A stretch of DNA of 64,000 nt from contig NZ_BBXE01000015.1 in the NCBI RefSeq assembly GCF_001570565.1, forward strand, positions 276,875 through 340,874, in the 5' to 3' direction. Both the position numbers and the translations under genes were made by a program. The DNA is from Herbidospora yilanensis (GTDB lineage Bacteria > Actinomycetota > Actinomycetes > Streptosporangiales > Streptosporangiaceae). The notes under the pieces were generated by a model. The model made no database searches, was not told the DNA's origin, and was given only the letters and a program-made list of their open reading frames with translations. Of the stretch, positions 47,532-58,292 are shown piece after piece. The first letter of the stretch is position 1. Each line of letters opens with the position of its first letter.

Positions 47532-48651
47532 CCAGCACCACGATCCCGGCGGCCAGCACGAGCGGCGCGACGAACGCGACCTGGAACCCGGCGGCGTCGC
47601 CGATGCCGCCGACCAGCGCGGCCCCGACGATGAAGCCGACGTAGTTGAACATGTTGACCCGGGCGATGGCCACCCCGGTCCCGGCCGGGTCGAGCCGCCC
47701 GGCCGCCGAGAACGACTGCGGCGCGACCACCGAGAGCCCGACCCCGGTCAGCGCGAACCCGGCGATCGCCACCGCCTCGTCCGGCGCGAGCACGATCAGC
47801 AGGAAGCCCAGCGCCGCGACCACCCCGCCGACCCGCACGATCGTGGCGGGCCCGAACCGGCTGACCGCCGCGTCGCCGCCGATCCGCACGACGAAGGTCG
47901 TCGCCTGGTAGGCCCCCAGCGCCCACGGCGCCATCCACGCCTCGGCGGTGAGCGCCTGGTCGAAGTAGACCGACCCGAAGTTCGACACCGACGCGTCGCC
48001 GACGTAGAGGAAGGCCATCGCCAGGCACAGCGGCAGGATCGGCCGCCACGGGATCGTCGCCGGGCCGGTCTCCACGGCCGTCTCGACGTGCTCCTCGGCC
48101 GGGCCGAACAACCAGCGGTTGGCGGCCAGCGAGATCACCACGGCCGGGATCATCACGATCGTGAACGCCGGCCCCAGGTGGAGCCCGAGCCCCGTCGCGT
48201 TCGACGCCCACGCGGCCCCGATCACCGCCGCCAGGCTCCAGAGGGCGTGGAACCCCGTCATCACCGGCCGGGCGTAACGCCGTTCGACGGCGGTGCCCTG
48301 CATGTTCATCCCGGCGTCGACCCCGCCCAGGCCCAGCCCGAACAGCACCAGCGCCGTCACCAGGACCGGCACGCTCGCCGCCCACCCGCTGAGCGCGACG
48401 GCGGCGCAGGCGAGCGGCTGGACGTACCGGAGCATGGACCGGCTGCCCCACCGGGCCGCCACCTGGCCCGCGACGACGCTGCCCACGCCCGCGATGACCG
48501 GCACGACCAGCAGGAGGAGGGTCAGCTCGCCGTCGTCGAGGCCGTGTTTGTTCTGTAGCGCCGCGACCTGGGTGAGCAGCGTCGAGAACGTGAGGCCCTG
48601 CACGAAGAACACCGCGAACGCGGCGAGGCGGGCCTGCCGGTCACGAGGCAC
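47464..48651 (-). CDS. MFS transporter
   Basis: 395-residue transporter with about 12 TM helices. N-terminal segments include LAAFAVFFVQGLTFSTLLTQVAALQNKHGLDDGELTLLLLVVPVIAGVGSVVAGQVAARWGSR (the DD/GxLAxRxG-like loop) and FGLGLGGVDAGMNMQG. GTG 48651 is preferred because GGGAGG lies 5-10 nt upstream; the longer open frame (to 48852) has no support. It resembles YbjJ-type sugar or drug exporters but the substrate cannot be read. The 3' end overlaps the MocR gene by 68 nt in a convergent layout. Confidence 0.88.
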   Translation of the reverse strand: MPRDRQARLAAFAVFFVQGLTFSTLLTQVAALQNKHGLDDGELTLLLLVVPVIAGVGSVVAGQVAARWGSRSMLRYVQPLACAAVALSGWAASVPVLVTALVLFGLGLGGVDAGMNMQGTAVERRYARPVMTGFHALWSLAAVIGAAWASNATGLGLHLGPAFTIVMIPAVVISLAANRWLFGPAEEHVETAVETGPATIPWRPILPLCLAMAFLYVGDASVSNFGSVYFDQALTAEAWMAPWALGAYQATTFVVRIGGDAAVSRFGPATIVRVGGVVAALGFLLIVLAPDEAVAIAGFALTGVGLSVVAPQSFSAAGRLDPAGTGVAIARVNMFNYVGFIVGAALVGGIGDAAGFQVAFVAPLVLAAGIVVLARGFASPVRLPRADGQATERNR

Positions 48652-48869
48652 TGGAGCCTCCCGAACATGAGCGAGGTTCAAGATTTCGCCCAGGCTAGGG
48701 GCGGGCCTCTTCCAGGTCAACAAGTCCCCGCCCGCGAAGGCGATCGGGCCGTTGAGAGCCGGGCGGAGCCGTAACGGAGGAAGGGGCTTCGGTCTCCGGG
48801 GGAACCCCGACCGCGGATCCGGGGTCGTCCCGGGTGGGCGATCCCCGGCCACCGCGTAATCTTCGAAGG

Positions 48870-49493
48870 GTGAGTAGCGACTTCCGGGAATGGATCGCCG
48901 CCCTGGTCACCCCCAGGGAGACCCCGTCGGGCCCGCGGCCCGAGGAACTGCGCGCCTCCGACGCCGATCGTGAGCGGGTCATCGCCGTGCTCACCGAGGC
49001 CGCCGCCGACGGGCGGTTGTCCCGGCTCGAACACGAGGAACGTGTCGACGCCGCCTACCGATCGTTGACGCTCGGGCAGCTCATGGTGCTCACCCAGGAT
49101 CTGCTGCCGCCCGACCAGCAGCCGATCGCGCTGCACAACCGGCCGGTCGCGGCGGTCTTCCGCAACGAGTCGCGCGGCGGCCGCTGGGTGGTGCCCTCGA
49201 CCGTCCCGGTGAGCTCGATCGGGGGCAAGGTCGAGCTCGACCTGCGCGAGGCGCTGCTGCAGTCGCGCCGGATCGTCGTGCAGCTCGCCGTGGTGGCCGG
49301 CACGGTCAACATGACGGTGCCCGAGGGGGTACGCATCATGATCGCCCCCGGCGCCCGCATCGGCCAGTTCAAAGACCAGACGCGACCACCCGCCGACCCC
49401 GACTGCCCGGTCATCGAACTGGCCGGATACGTCTGGGGCGGGCGGGTGCTCGCCAAGTCGCCCAAGCCGCCCAAGAAGGGCCGGCGTCGTTAG
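48870..49493 (+). CDS. DUF1707 domain-containing protein
   Basis: 207-residue protein. The DUF1707 domain (about 28-80; [49 protein letters not shown]) is common in actinobacterial signalling and membrane proteins. The rest is a beta-rich domain resembling the cell-wall-active antibiotic response (LiaF-like) family, without TM helices. GTG 48870 follows a TAATCT -10 element seven bases upstream, so the mRNA is probably leaderless. A homologous gene lies beside glpX in Streptomyces, and here it is convergent with glpX with overlapping stops. Function unknown. Confidence 0.85.
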   Translation: MSSDFREWIAALVTPRETPSGPRPEELRASDADRERVIAVLTEAAADGRLSRLEHEERVDAAYRSLTLGQLMVLTQDLLPPDQQPIALHNRPVAAVFRNESRGGRWVVPSTVPVSSIGGKVELDLREALLQSRRIVVQLAVVAGTVNMTVPEGVRIMIAPGARIGQFKDQTRPPADPDCPVIELAGYVWGGRVLAKSPKPPKKGRRR

Positions 49494-50542
49494 AGGGCCG
49501 TGTCGAAGTTGATCGCGCTGTAGGCGCCCAGCTTCCAGAGCTGGTGCTCGCTCTCGATCCGCCTGATCGTGCCCGACCGGCCGCGCATGACCAGCGAGTA
49601 GGTGTGCGCCACGCCGCCCCGGTTGCGCAGGCCGCCCTGGTAGCGGACGCCGTTCATCAGCTCGCCGTCGGTCACGCCGGTCGCGGCGAAGAACACGTCG
49701 TCGGAGCTCACCAGGTCGTCGGTGGTGAGCACCCGGTTCAGGTCGAGGCCCGCGTCGAGGGCGCGGCGGCGTTCGGCGTCGTCCTGGGGCCAGAGCTTGC
49801 CCTGGATGACGCCGCCCAGGCACTTCATCGCGCAGGCCGCGACGGTGCCCTCGGGGGTGCCGCCGATGCCGAGCATCAGGTCGACGCCGGTGCCCGGCTG
49901 CGCGGCCATGATCGCGCCCGCGACGTCGCCGTCGGTGATGAACTTGATCCGCGCGCCGGTCTCCCGGATCTCCTGGACGATCTTCTCGTGCCGGGTCCGG
50001 TCGAGGATGACCACGGTGACGTCGGAGGCCTTGCCGCCCTTCGCCTTGGCCACCGCCGCCACGTTGTGGGCCACCGGCGCCTCGATGTCCACGACGCCGG
50101 CCGCCTCGGCGCCGGTGACGAGCTTCTCCATGTAGAAGACGGCGCTGGAGTCGTACATCGAACCCCTGGGGCTCACCGCGATCACCGAGATGGCGTTGTT
50201 CATGCCCAGGGCGCACAGGCGGGTGCCGTCGATCGGGTCGACCGCCACGTCGCACTCGGGGCCGCTGCCGTCGCCGACCTCCTCGCCGTTGAACAACATC
50301 GGGGCCTGGTCCTTCTCGCCCTCGCCGATCACCACCTTGCCGCGCATCGACACCGTGTTGATCAACTGGCGCATCGCGCTGACCGCCGCCCCGTCGGCGC
50401 CGTTCTTGTCACCCCGGCCGACCCAGCGGGCGCTGGCCATCGCCGCCGCCTCGGTCACCCTGACCAGTTCGAGGGCGAGGTTGCGGTCGGGCGCATGGCG
50501 GTCGGTGGCAAGCGGCGGCGGTACAGACTGGTCTGAGTTCAT
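49490..50542 (-). CDS. glpX: Class II fructose-1,6-bisphosphatase
   Basis: Hydrolyses fructose 1,6-bisphosphate in gluconeogenesis; GlpX is the main FBPase of actinobacteria. The 350-residue product has [50 protein letters not shown], covering the metal site, and [47 protein letters not shown] 50542 is preceded by AAGGAGACGCG, a perfect Shine-Dalgarno. With pckG in the same window it rounds out the gluconeogenic pair. It is divergent from a TetR gene, 99 nt apart. Confidence 0.95.
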   Translation of the reverse strand: MNSDQSVPPPLATDRHAPDRNLALELVRVTEAAAMASARWVGRGDKNGADGAAVSAMRQLINTVSMRGKVVIGEGEKDQAPMLFNGEEVGDGSGPECDVAVDPIDGTRLCALGMNNAISVIAVSPRGSMYDSSAVFYMEKLVTGAEAAGVVDIEAPVAHNVAAVAKAKGGKASDVTVVILDRTRHEKIVQEIRETGARIKFITDGDVAGAIMAAQPGTGVDLMLGIGGTPEGTVAACAMKCLGGVIQGKLWPQDDAERRRALDAGLDLNRVLTTDDLVSSDDVFFAATGVTDGELMNGVRYQGGLRNRGGVAHTYSLVMRGRSGTIRRIESEHQLWKLGAYSAINFDTAL

Positions 50543-50641
50543 CGCGTCTCCTTGAGGTATGACACTGCCTTACCCGGTATCGCCCGTTGATTCTGCGTGA
50601 GTCGTGCCACACCACCCGGCTCCATCGATAATCTCGCCTGC

Positions 50642-51235
50642 ATGAGCGGCGACAACATCAAGGAGACCGGCCGGGGCACCTCGGAAAGAGGCGCGGCGAC
50701 CCGGGTCGCGCTTCTCGACGCCGCCCGCGACGTGTTCATCACCCAGGGGTTCGCCGAGGCCGGGGTCACCGAGGTGGTCCAGCGGGCCGGGGCCAGCGTC
50801 GGCAGCCTCTACCACCACTTCTCCGGCAAGGCCGACCTCTACCGGGCGCTGTTCGACGAGTTCCAGGACCGGCAGGCCCAGCGCACCAAGACCGCCGTAC
50901 ACGCCGCCCGGACCGGGGGCGAGACCGAGCCGATGAAGTTGTTCCTGGCCGGGGCGCGGGCCTACCTCGACGGCTGCGTGCAGGAACGCGACCTGGCGGC
51001 GCTGTTCCTGCGGGGTGACGGGCCGCCCGGTTTCGAGGTGGTCATCCGCGAGCGGCTGCGCACGTGGGCCCGCCGCAACGCCTCGCTCTTCGAGCACGAA
51101 GACGCGCTGGTGGTGGTGATCACGGGGGCGCTGGCGGCGGTCGTCCAGGAACTGACCCTGTCGGCCGACCTCGACGCGGCCCGGCTGATGGCCGACCAGG
51201 CCCTCGGCATCATCGGCCGGATCAGGAACCCCTGA
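50642..51235 (+). CDS. TetR/AcrR family transcriptional regulator
   Basis: 197-residue repressor. The helix-turn-helix is TRVALLDAARDVFITQGFAEAGVTEVVQRAGASVGSLYHHFSGKADLYRALFDEF; the rest is an all-helical ligand domain. The first 20 residues are polar. ATG 50642 (MSGDN) is preferred to the longer frame at 50597. It stands alone on the plus strand, divergent from glpX and 24 nt upstream of the DUF4245 gene; target genes are not clear. The ligand domain gives no hint of effector. Confidence 0.9.
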   Translation: MSGDNIKETGRGTSERGAATRVALLDAARDVFITQGFAEAGVTEVVQRAGASVGSLYHHFSGKADLYRALFDEFQDRQAQRTKTAVHAARTGGETEPMKLFLAGARAYLDGCVQERDLAALFLRGDGPPGFEVVIRERLRTWARRNASLFEHEDALVVVITGALAAVVQELTLSADLDAARLMADQALGIIGRIRNP

Positions 51236-51259
51236 CCGCAGCCGGTAACCTCGTTGACC

Positions 51260-51784
51260 GTGCGCCGATTCACCCAGGGCCTCTACGGCTACGCCTTCGC
51301 GCTGCTCGTCTGCTTCGCGGGCGTCGGCCTGTTCCTGCTGACCACCCCGCAGGGCCGGACCGAGCACATCCCGCGCGTCGACTTCACCATCGACGCCAAG
51401 AACGCCGCCGGCGCGGCCGAGTTCCCGATCGCGGTGCCCCAGCCGGTCCAGCCCGACTGGGTGCCGACCAGCTCCCGTCTCACCGACGAGGGCGGCGTGG
51501 TCACCTGGCGGCTGGGCTTCGCGACCGCCAAGCGCATGCACGCCATGCTGGCCCAGAGCAACGAGCAGCCCACGGCCGGGTTCGCCAACCGCCTGGCCAA
51601 CACCGAGACCTCGATCGGCACCGAGGTGATCAAGGGCACGACCTGGGAGAAGCGCTTCCGGGAAGACAAGAACCAGAGGTCGCTGGTGCGCGTCGCCGAC
51701 GGCCGGACCGTCGTCGTCACCGGCTCGGCCGACTGGCCGGAGCTGACCGCGCTCGCGGCCAGCCTGGTCGAGCGCGACGTCTAG
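51260..51784 (+). CDS. DUF4245 membrane-anchored protein
   Basis: 174-residue actinobacterial DUF4245 protein: one N-terminal TM helix (GYAFALLVCFAGVGLFLLTTP) and an extracytoplasmic domain ending ADGRTVVVTGSADWPELTALAASLVERDV. GTG 51260 is chosen because TAACCT ends eight bases upstream, suggesting a leaderless start; TTG 51254 is possible. DUF4245 genes lie near xseAB and glpX in many actinobacteria, and the gene is convergent with xseB here with overlapping stops. Function unknown. Confidence 0.85.
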   Translation: MRRFTQGLYGYAFALLVCFAGVGLFLLTTPQGRTEHIPRVDFTIDAKNAAGAAEFPIAVPQPVQPDWVPTSSRLTDEGGVVTWRLGFATAKRMHAMLAQSNEQPTAGFANRLANTETSIGTEVIKGTTWEKRFREDKNQRSLVRVADGRTVVVTGSADWPELTALAASLVERDV

Positions 51785-52020
51785 AAGGGGGCCTCGTCGG
51801 AGGCGGGCTCGGGGCGGCGTTCGGCCATCGCGGCGGCCAGCTTGACCCGGGCGCCCTGGAGCCAGCTCTCGCAGATCGCGGCCAGCTTCTCGCCGCGTTC
51901 CCACAGTTCGATCGACTGCTCCAGGGTCAGGCCGCCCGCTTCCAGGCGGCGCACCACCTCGGTCAGCTCCTCGCGCGCCTTCTCGTAGGACGGCGTCTTC
52001 TCGTCAGCCACGCTGCCCAC
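51781..52020 (-). CDS. xseB: Exodeoxyribonuclease VII small subunit
   Basis: 79-residue subunit of the nuclease that degrades single-stranded DNA from either end. Almost entirely helical: SYEKAREELTEVVRRLEAGGLTLEQSIELWERGEKLAAICESWLQGARVKLAA is the family core. GTG 52020 is one base after the xseA stop region, so the two are coupled; GTG 52011 is an alternative start. The last 12 residues are acidic and variable. Confidence 0.93.
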   Translation of the reverse strand: MGSVADEKTPSYEKAREELTEVVRRLEAGGLTLEQSIELWERGEKLAAICESWLQGARVKLAAAMAERRPEPASDEAPF

Positions 52021-52021
52021 C

Positions 52022-53227
52022 CTAAAGGCCGGTGACCTCGACCCCGACCCGATCGTCGGGGAACCTGACGGTGAGCGCCTCGCCCTCGGTGAGTTCGGCG
52101 GCCTTCCTGACCACCTCGCCCGACGGCTTCTGCACGATCGCGTAGCCCCGTTCGAGGGTCGCGGCGGGCGAGAGGGCCACCAGCCGGGCCCTGAGGTGCT
52201 CCAGCCCGTCGGAGCTGCGGTGCAGCGAATGGTCGAGCACCCGCCGGGCCCGGTCTCTGAGCTGGTCGACCTGTTCGGCGCGGCGTTCGATCTCGCGTAC
52301 GGGATCGGCGAGCGACGGCCGCGACCGCACCGCGTTCACCCACGCGAGCTCCCGCTCCAGCCAGCCGCCCATGACGCGCCTGCCCCGGTCGCGCAACTGG
52401 TGGACCAGCGCGAGCTGCTCGCCCACGTCGGGCACCACCTTCTTGGCGGCGTCGGTGGGGGTGGAGGCCCGCAGGTCGGCCACCAGATCCAGCAGCGGCG
52501 AGTCCTGTTCGTGGCCGATCGCGCTCACCACCGGGGTGCGGCAGGCCGCGACCGCCCTGACCAGCGACTCGTCGGAGAACGGCAGCAGGTCCTCCAGCGA
52601 TCCGCCGCCCCGGGCCACGATGATCACGTCGACCTCGCGGTCGGCGTCGAGCCGGTGCAGCGCGTCGGTCACCTCGGCGACCGCCAGCCCGCCCTGCACC
52701 GCCACCTGCTCGACCTTGAACCGGACGGCCGGCCACCTGCGCCGGGCGTTCTCCAGCACGTCGCGCTCGGCCGCCGAGTCGCGCCCGCAGATCAGCCCGA
52801 CGGTCCCCGGCAGGAACGGCAACCGGCGCTTGCGGTCGTTGTTGAACAGCCCCTCGGCCGCCAGCACCTGCCGCAGCCGCTCCAGCCGGGCCAGCAACTC
52901 GCCGACCCCGACGGGCCGGATCTCCATGGCGGTGAACGCGAACGACCCCCGGTTGACCCAGAAGTCGGCCTTGACGTGCACCACCACCCGCGCGCCGTCG
53001 ACCGGGCGCGGGAGACTCGACTCGTAGACGTTCCGGGCGCACGTCACCCGGGCCGACACGTTGGCGACCGGGTCGCGCAGGGTCATGAACACCGTGCCGC
53101 CCCGGGCGGTCAGCTCGGTGATCTGGCCTTCGACCCAGACCGTGCCGAGCTTCCCGATCCACTGGGCGACCATCTGCAGCACCGACCTGACCGGCAGGGG
53201 CGCCTCGGGGGAGGTCTTCGCGCTCAC
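52022..53227 (-). CDS. xseA: Exodeoxyribonuclease VII large subunit
   Basis: 401-residue catalytic subunit. The N-terminal OB-fold (about 15-105, [22 protein letters not shown]) binds ssDNA; the nuclease domain (about 130-300) carries [60 protein letters not shown]-terminal coiled coil gathers XseB copies. GTG 53227 lies four bases after the TGA of the upstream gene, so three genes (lipid-droplet protein, xseA, xseB) form one operon, as in Mycobacterium. Confidence 0.95.
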   Translation of the reverse strand: MSAKTSPEAPLPVRSVLQMVAQWIGKLGTVWVEGQITELTARGGTVFMTLRDPVANVSARVTCARNVYESSLPRPVDGARVVVHVKADFWVNRGSFAFTAMEIRPVGVGELLARLERLRQVLAAEGLFNNDRKRRLPFLPGTVGLICGRDSAAERDVLENARRRWPAVRFKVEQVAVQGGLAVAEVTDALHRLDADREVDVIIVARGGGSLEDLLPFSDESLVRAVAACRTPVVSAIGHEQDSPLLDLVADLRASTPTDAAKKVVPDVGEQLALVHQLRDRGRRVMGGWLERELAWVNAVRSRPSLADPVREIERRAEQVDQLRDRARRVLDHSLHRSSDGLEHLRARLVALSPAATLERGYAIVQKPSGEVVRKAAELTEGEALTVRFPDDRVGVEVTGL

Positions 53228-53231
53228 CTGC

Positions 53232-54203
53232 TCAGCTTTCCAGCTTCGCCAGCCGGTTCTCGAACATCCGGATCACCTCCGGGCGCGCCGTGCTCGCCTT
53301 CTCGTAGTCGATCCAGCTCTGGATCTCCTCCTTCGACCGGCCGCGCATCCGGGCCCGGAGGGAGGCGAAGGTCAGGTCGGCGTAGCCGGGGATGGGCTCG
53401 GCGGGCAGGTCCCGGGCCGGGGGCTCCTCGGCGTGACCCGGGGTGACTTCGGGGACGGCCGTGTCGGTGACCGGCTCGCCCGGCGTCTTCTTCGCGGGCT
53501 TGGGCGCCGGCGGGATCTTCGAGGGGACGGCGGGCTCGGCGGCCAGCGCGGGGTCGGAGGAGGGCTCGGTGGTCTTCTGCCCCTGCGGTTCGGCGGCGAC
53601 GGGGGTGGGCTCCTCCTCCTGCTTCTCCTTGGCCTTCTGGGAGGCCTCGGGGGTGGCGGCGGGGGTGGTCGCCTCGTGGTCGGCCGTCTCGGCGACCTTC
53701 TCCTCGGTGTTCTCGGCCTTCGCCGGTTCCGCGAGGGCGGGGTCGGTGGCGGCGTGGGGCGTGGTCTCGGTGGATGCCTTCGCGGCTTCGCTCACAGGGG
53801 TCTCCTCAGCCTTCGCGCCCGAGGCGACCAGGCGGTCGCCCTTGGGGGCGCTACCCCCCGGCTGGAAGATGACCGGTTCGGGCTTGTCCGATTTGGCCGG
53901 ACGGGGCGCGAAGATGACCGGCTCGCGGCGCGGCTTCTTCTCCTCCTCTTCCTCGACCGCGATGTCGGAGACGGACTTCACGCCGGGCCGGGAGGGATCG
54001 GTGGGGTGCTCCTCGGCCGGGGCGTTGCCGGTGACCCGCTTCAGGGTGGTGCGGACCCGGTCGCCCAGGAGGAGCGCCTGACCCACACCGCTCAGCGCGC
54101 CCTGGAGCGCCAGCATGGGCAGGTCTTTCACCTTCTGTGATATCTCGTCACGGTTGTTATAGACCTCGCGAATGGGCTTCGTGATCGTACGCAAGAGGGA
54201 CAT
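53232..54203 (-). CDS. Lipid droplet-associated protein homologue (Rv1109c-like)
   Basis: 323-residue protein matching the actinobacterial family annotated as lipid droplet-associated, the homologue of Rv1109c. The N-terminus ([23 protein letters not shown] then [21 protein letters not shown]) is an amphipathic helix region likely to bind lipid. The middle is a long Ala/Glu/Pro-rich disordered section, and the C-terminus is a helical domain ([50 protein letters not shown]). ATG 54203 follows GGAGATATT / GGGAG at a workable distance; the longer frame runs into ispH's promoter. It heads the xseA-xseB operon and is divergent from ispH, as in Mycobacterium tuberculosis. Confidence 0.85.
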   Translation of the reverse strand: MSLLRTITKPIREVYNNRDEISQKVKDLPMLALQGALSGVGQALLLGDRVRTTLKRVTGNAPAEEHPTDPSRPGVKSVSDIAVEEEEEKKPRREPVIFAPRPAKSDKPEPVIFQPGGSAPKGDRLVASGAKAEETPVSEAAKASTETTPHAATDPALAEPAKAENTEEKVAETADHEATTPAATPEASQKAKEKQEEEPTPVAAEPQGQKTTEPSSDPALAAEPAVPSKIPPAPKPAKKTPGEPVTDTAVPEVTPGHAEEPPARDLPAEPIPGYADLTFASLRARMRGRSKEEIQSWIDYEKASTARPEVIRMFENRLAKLES

Positions 54204-54236
54204 GGGCAGCTCCCAGGAGATATTCCGTTGATGTCG

Positions 54237-54295
54237 CAGTCTGGCAAGACTGGCGCGGGCGGAGGTCAAGCCACTGCAGACCATCCACGTAGCAT
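54237..54295. promoter_or_regulatory. ispH promoter region with inverted repeat
   Basis: CAGTCT-GGCA-AGACTG (54237-54252) is a perfect 6-4-6 inverted repeat between the divergent genes. TAGCAT (54290-54295) ends six bases before the ispH ATG, so the ispH message is probably leaderless. Confidence 0.4.
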
Positions 54296-54301
54296 GAGAC
54301 C

Positions 54302-55276
54302 ATGACGTCACAGACCCCCGCGACCATTACAGATCGCCGTCGTGTCCTGGTGGCGAAGCCGCGCGGTTACTGCGCCGGCGTCGACCGGGCGGTAGAGGCC
54401 GTGGAGCGGGCATTGGCGCAGTACGGCGCGCCGATCTACGTGCGTAAGCAGATCGTCCACAACACCTTCGTCGTCAAGACACTCGAAGAGCGCGGCGCCG
54501 TCTTCGTCGACGAGACCGAGGAGGTCCCCGAGGGGGCCATCGTCGTGTTCTCGGCCCACGGAGTCTCCCCGGCGGTCCACCAGGAGGCCGCCCAGCGGAG
54601 CCTGAAGACCATCGACGCGACCTGCCCGCTGGTCACCAAGGTGCACAACGAGGCCAAGCGCTTCGCCGCGCAAGACTACGACATCCTCCTGATCGGCCAC
54701 GAGGGCCACGAAGAGGTCGAGGGCACGGCCGGCGAGGCGCCCGACCACGTCCGCCTGGTCGACGGCCTCGACGGCGTCGAGACCGTCGAGGTGCGCGACC
54801 CGTCGAGGGTCGTGTGGTTGTCGCAGACCACCCTCTCGGTCGACGAGACCACCGAGACGGTCACCCGCCTCAAGAACCGCTTCCCGAACCTGATCGACCC
54901 GCCCAGCGACGACATCTGCTACGCGACGTCCAACCGCCAGACGGCGGTCAAGGAGATCGCCGCCGAGGCCCAGCTCGTGATCGTGGTGGGGTCGTCGAAC
55001 TCGTCCAACTCCAAGCGCCTGGTCGAGGTGGCCCTCGACTACGGCGCCGACGCCTCCTACCTCGTCGACGACGCCACGTTCGTCGACCCGGCGTGGCTCG
55101 ACGGCGTCACGACGGTCGGCGTGACGAGCGGCGCGTCGGTGCCCGAGATCCTGGTCGAGGGCGTGCTGGCCAAGCTGGCCGCCCACGGCTTCGGCGACGT
55201 CGAGGAGATCGAGTCGGTGACCGAGAAGATGCGCTTCGCGCTGCCCCACGAGCTCCGCAAGGACCTGCGGGCCTGA
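54302..55276 (+). CDS. ispH: 4-hydroxy-3-methylbut-2-enyl diphosphate reductase
   Basis: Last enzyme of the MEP pathway, an oxygen-sensitive [4Fe-4S] reductase making IPP and DMAPP. The three cluster cysteines are visible in [25 protein letters not shown] and [25 protein letters not shown] is the diphosphate-binding loop. 324 residues is normal. ATG 54302 has a -10 element six bases ahead, indicating a leaderless transcript. It supplies substrate for cis-prenyl transferases such as the one at 26133. It ends in a hairpin shared with the convergent DUF6542 gene. Confidence 0.96.
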   Translation: MTSQTPATITDRRRVLVAKPRGYCAGVDRAVEAVERALAQYGAPIYVRKQIVHNTFVVKTLEERGAVFVDETEEVPEGAIVVFSAHGVSPAVHQEAAQRSLKTIDATCPLVTKVHNEAKRFAAQDYDILLIGHEGHEEVEGTAGEAPDHVRLVDGLDGVETVEVRDPSRVVWLSQTTLSVDETTETVTRLKNRFPNLIDPPSDDICYATSNRQTAVKEIAAEAQLVIVVGSSNSSNSKRLVEVALDYGADASYLVDDATFVDPAWLDGVTTVGVTSGASVPEILVEGVLAKLAAHGFGDVEEIESVTEKMRFALPHELRKDLRA

Positions 55277-55302
55277 CGGCCCGCCAGCCCCCGGGCCGTC
55301 AG
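55273..55302. terminator. Shared hairpin covering ispH and DUF6542 stop codons
   Basis: Perfect 11-bp stem CTGACGGCCCG (55273-55283) / CGGGCCGTCAG (55292-55302) with an 8-nt loop. The TGA of ispH and the TGA of the convergent DUF6542 gene lie in the two stem arms. A compact bidirectional terminator without a T tract. Confidence 0.7.
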
Positions 55303-55769
55303 ACCTGGGGGCGGTCTTCCTTCGCGGTGCCGTAGACCTTGGGTTCGAAGTAGCCCTCGGGCTCGGCGTCGAACTCCTCTTTGCTCTTGCGCGGCGCCGG
55401 GACCCGGCTCTTCATGTCCTCGCGGGTCGCGCGCACGCTCTGCGGCAACCCCCGATACCAGGCCAGGCCCAGGGCCAGCGCCGATCCGGCGAACAACCAC
55501 GGCGCCGCCGCCGACAGGGTCGTGAACATGCCCAGGCCCAGCGACTGGAGGGCCGAGTCGGCGCCCAGCGCGCTCAGGATCTCGACGATCAGGGCCGACA
55601 CGAAGAAGACCAGGGGCGGGGACACCACCAGGGTCAGCAGGTCGCGCGGGTTCACCAGCCAGACCGCCGCCAGCACCCCCACGAGGAAGAACGGCCCCGG
55701 GAGGGTGAACTGTCCGAGCAGACAGACGAAGAACAGCAGCGTGATGGCGCCGCGCGCGGTCACCTTCAT
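55299..55769 (-). CDS. DUF6542 domain membrane protein (Rv1111c-like)
   Basis: 156-residue membrane protein with about four TM helices (ITLLFFVCLLGQFTL, FFLVGVLAAVWLV, LVFFVSALIVEILSAL, PWLFAGSALALGLAW) and a polar basic C-terminus. It matches DUF6542, the domain of the Rv1111c neighbour of ispH in Mycobacterium. The ATG overlaps the rmuC stop as ATGA, so it is the second gene of a two-gene operon. Function unknown. Confidence 0.82.
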   Translation of the reverse strand: MKVTARGAITLLFFVCLLGQFTLPGPFFLVGVLAAVWLVNPRDLLTLVVSPPLVFFVSALIVEILSALGADSALQSLGLGMFTTLSAAAPWLFAGSALALGLAWYRGLPQSVRATREDMKSRVPAPRKSKEEFDAEPEGYFEPKVYGTAKEDRPQV

Positions 55770-57070
55770 CTCTCCGGCCCCCCTCCCTGGTGGCTCAAGC
55801 TACCGTCATATCCGGTGTCGTCCCCGACGAGTTCGGGCATCGACAACGACCGTGGCGACTCCTCGACCGGCTGCGGGGCCGGCAGAAGGCTCTCCACCAG
55901 GCCGAGGTCGGTCATCTTGCGGGCACTCACCAGCACGCGGCTCTCAAGAGAGCCCACCGTCCTGTTGTACGCCGCCACGGCCCGCGCCAACGATCTTCCC
56001 AGACCGTCGACCTGCCGTCCGAGACTGCCGAGCCGGTCGTACAACTCCTTGCCGAGGTCGAACACGGCCTTGGCGTTCTCGCTCAGCGCCGCCTGCTGCC
56101 AGGCGTAGCTCGCGGTGCGGAGCATCGTGATCAACGTGGTGGGGGTCGCGATGTGGACCCGCCGGTTCATCGCGTATTCGAGCAGCGAGGGGTCCCGCTC
56201 CAGCGCCGGGGCCAGGAACGCCTCGCCCGGGATGAACAGCACCATGAACTCGGGCGCGGGGCTGAACGCCTGCCAGTAGGTCTTGGCCGCCAGCCGGTCG
56301 ACATGGTCGCGCAGGTGGCGGGCGTGCGCGTCGAGCCGGGCGCCGGCCAGGTCGGGGTCGCCCGCCTCGGACGCCTCCAGATAGGCCGCCAGCGACACCT
56401 TCGAGTCGACGACGATGTTCTTGCCGCCGCTCAACCTGACGATCATGTCGGGCCGCACCGGCCCGTCGGGGGTCATCGCGGTGACCTGCTCGTCGAAGTC
56501 GCAGAACCGGGCCATCCCGGCGATCTCCGCCACCCGGCGCAGTTGCAGCTCACCCCAGCGTCCCCGGGCCTCGGGCCGCCGCAGCGCCCGGACCAGCGCC
56601 GAGGTCTGCGACTTGAGCTGCTCGGAGCTGTGCCGGACGAACTCCATCTGCTGGGCGAGCTCCGCGCGGGCCACCCGCGCCCCCGACTCGCTCTCGCGGA
56701 GTTGCTCCTCGACCTTCGCGAGGGTCTCGCGTAACGGCCCCACGAGGTTCTCCACGGCCTCGCGGCGCAGGTCGAGATCGCCGGCCGCCTCCGCCCTGGT
56801 CGTGTTCAGGCGGTTCTCGGCGAGTTCGAGGAAACGCAGGTTGTTGACGTCGAGCGCGCGGGCCGACAGGGCCTGGAAGCGCTCGGCGAGTTGCTCCTCG
56901 ACGTACACCACCTTCTCTTCGGCCGCCCGGGCGCGCGCTTCGGCGTCGGCGAGCTTGACGGCGGCCTCGGCGTTCGCGCCCGCCGATCGGGCGCGCCCGA
57001 CGACGAACCCGATGGCGAGCCCGGCCGCCAGGCCCACCAGCAGTTGGAGGGCGAGAGCCAGGACATCCAC
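55766..57070 (-). CDS. rmuC: RmuC family DNA recombination protein
   Basis: 434-residue protein: one N-terminal TM helix (VLALALQLLVGLAAGLAIGFVVG), a long coiled coil (about 30-190, typical of RmuC), and a nuclease-like PD-(D/E)XK domain (about 195-400) with RGRWGELQLRRVAEIAGM, RPDMIVRLSGGKNIVVDSKVSLAAYLEA and MVLFIPGEAFLAPALERDPSLLEYA. RmuC limits inversions at short inverted repeats. GTG 57070 is chosen; the longer frame runs through the ychF promoter. This gene is absent from the equivalent Mycobacterium block. It is translationally coupled to the DUF6542 gene. Confidence 0.92.
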   Translation of the reverse strand: MDVLALALQLLVGLAAGLAIGFVVGRARSAGANAEAAVKLADAEARARAAEEKVVYVEEQLAERFQALSARALDVNNLRFLELAENRLNTTRAEAAGDLDLRREAVENLVGPLRETLAKVEEQLRESESGARVARAELAQQMEFVRHSSEQLKSQTSALVRALRRPEARGRWGELQLRRVAEIAGMARFCDFDEQVTAMTPDGPVRPDMIVRLSGGKNIVVDSKVSLAAYLEASEAGDPDLAGARLDAHARHLRDHVDRLAAKTYWQAFSPAPEFMVLFIPGEAFLAPALERDPSLLEYAMNRRVHIATPTTLITMLRTASYAWQQAALSENAKAVFDLGKELYDRLGSLGRQVDGLGRSLARAVAAYNRTVGSLESRVLVSARKMTDLGLVESLLPAPQPVEESPRSLSMPELVGDDTGYDGSLSHQGGGPER

Positions 57071-57201
57071 GTCCTGGATGATCCCAGGCTTTTCCCGGCA
57101 GAAGAGGGAGGCTCGCCCTCCGCATACCCCGCCACGACCCAGAGTTTGCCCACGATGGGGTTTGACGAGCGGCGTACCGGATTCCAATAGACTCGAATTC
57201 C

Positions 57202-58278
<1,077 letters not shown>

Positions 58279-58292
58279 AAACCCTTCTTCCG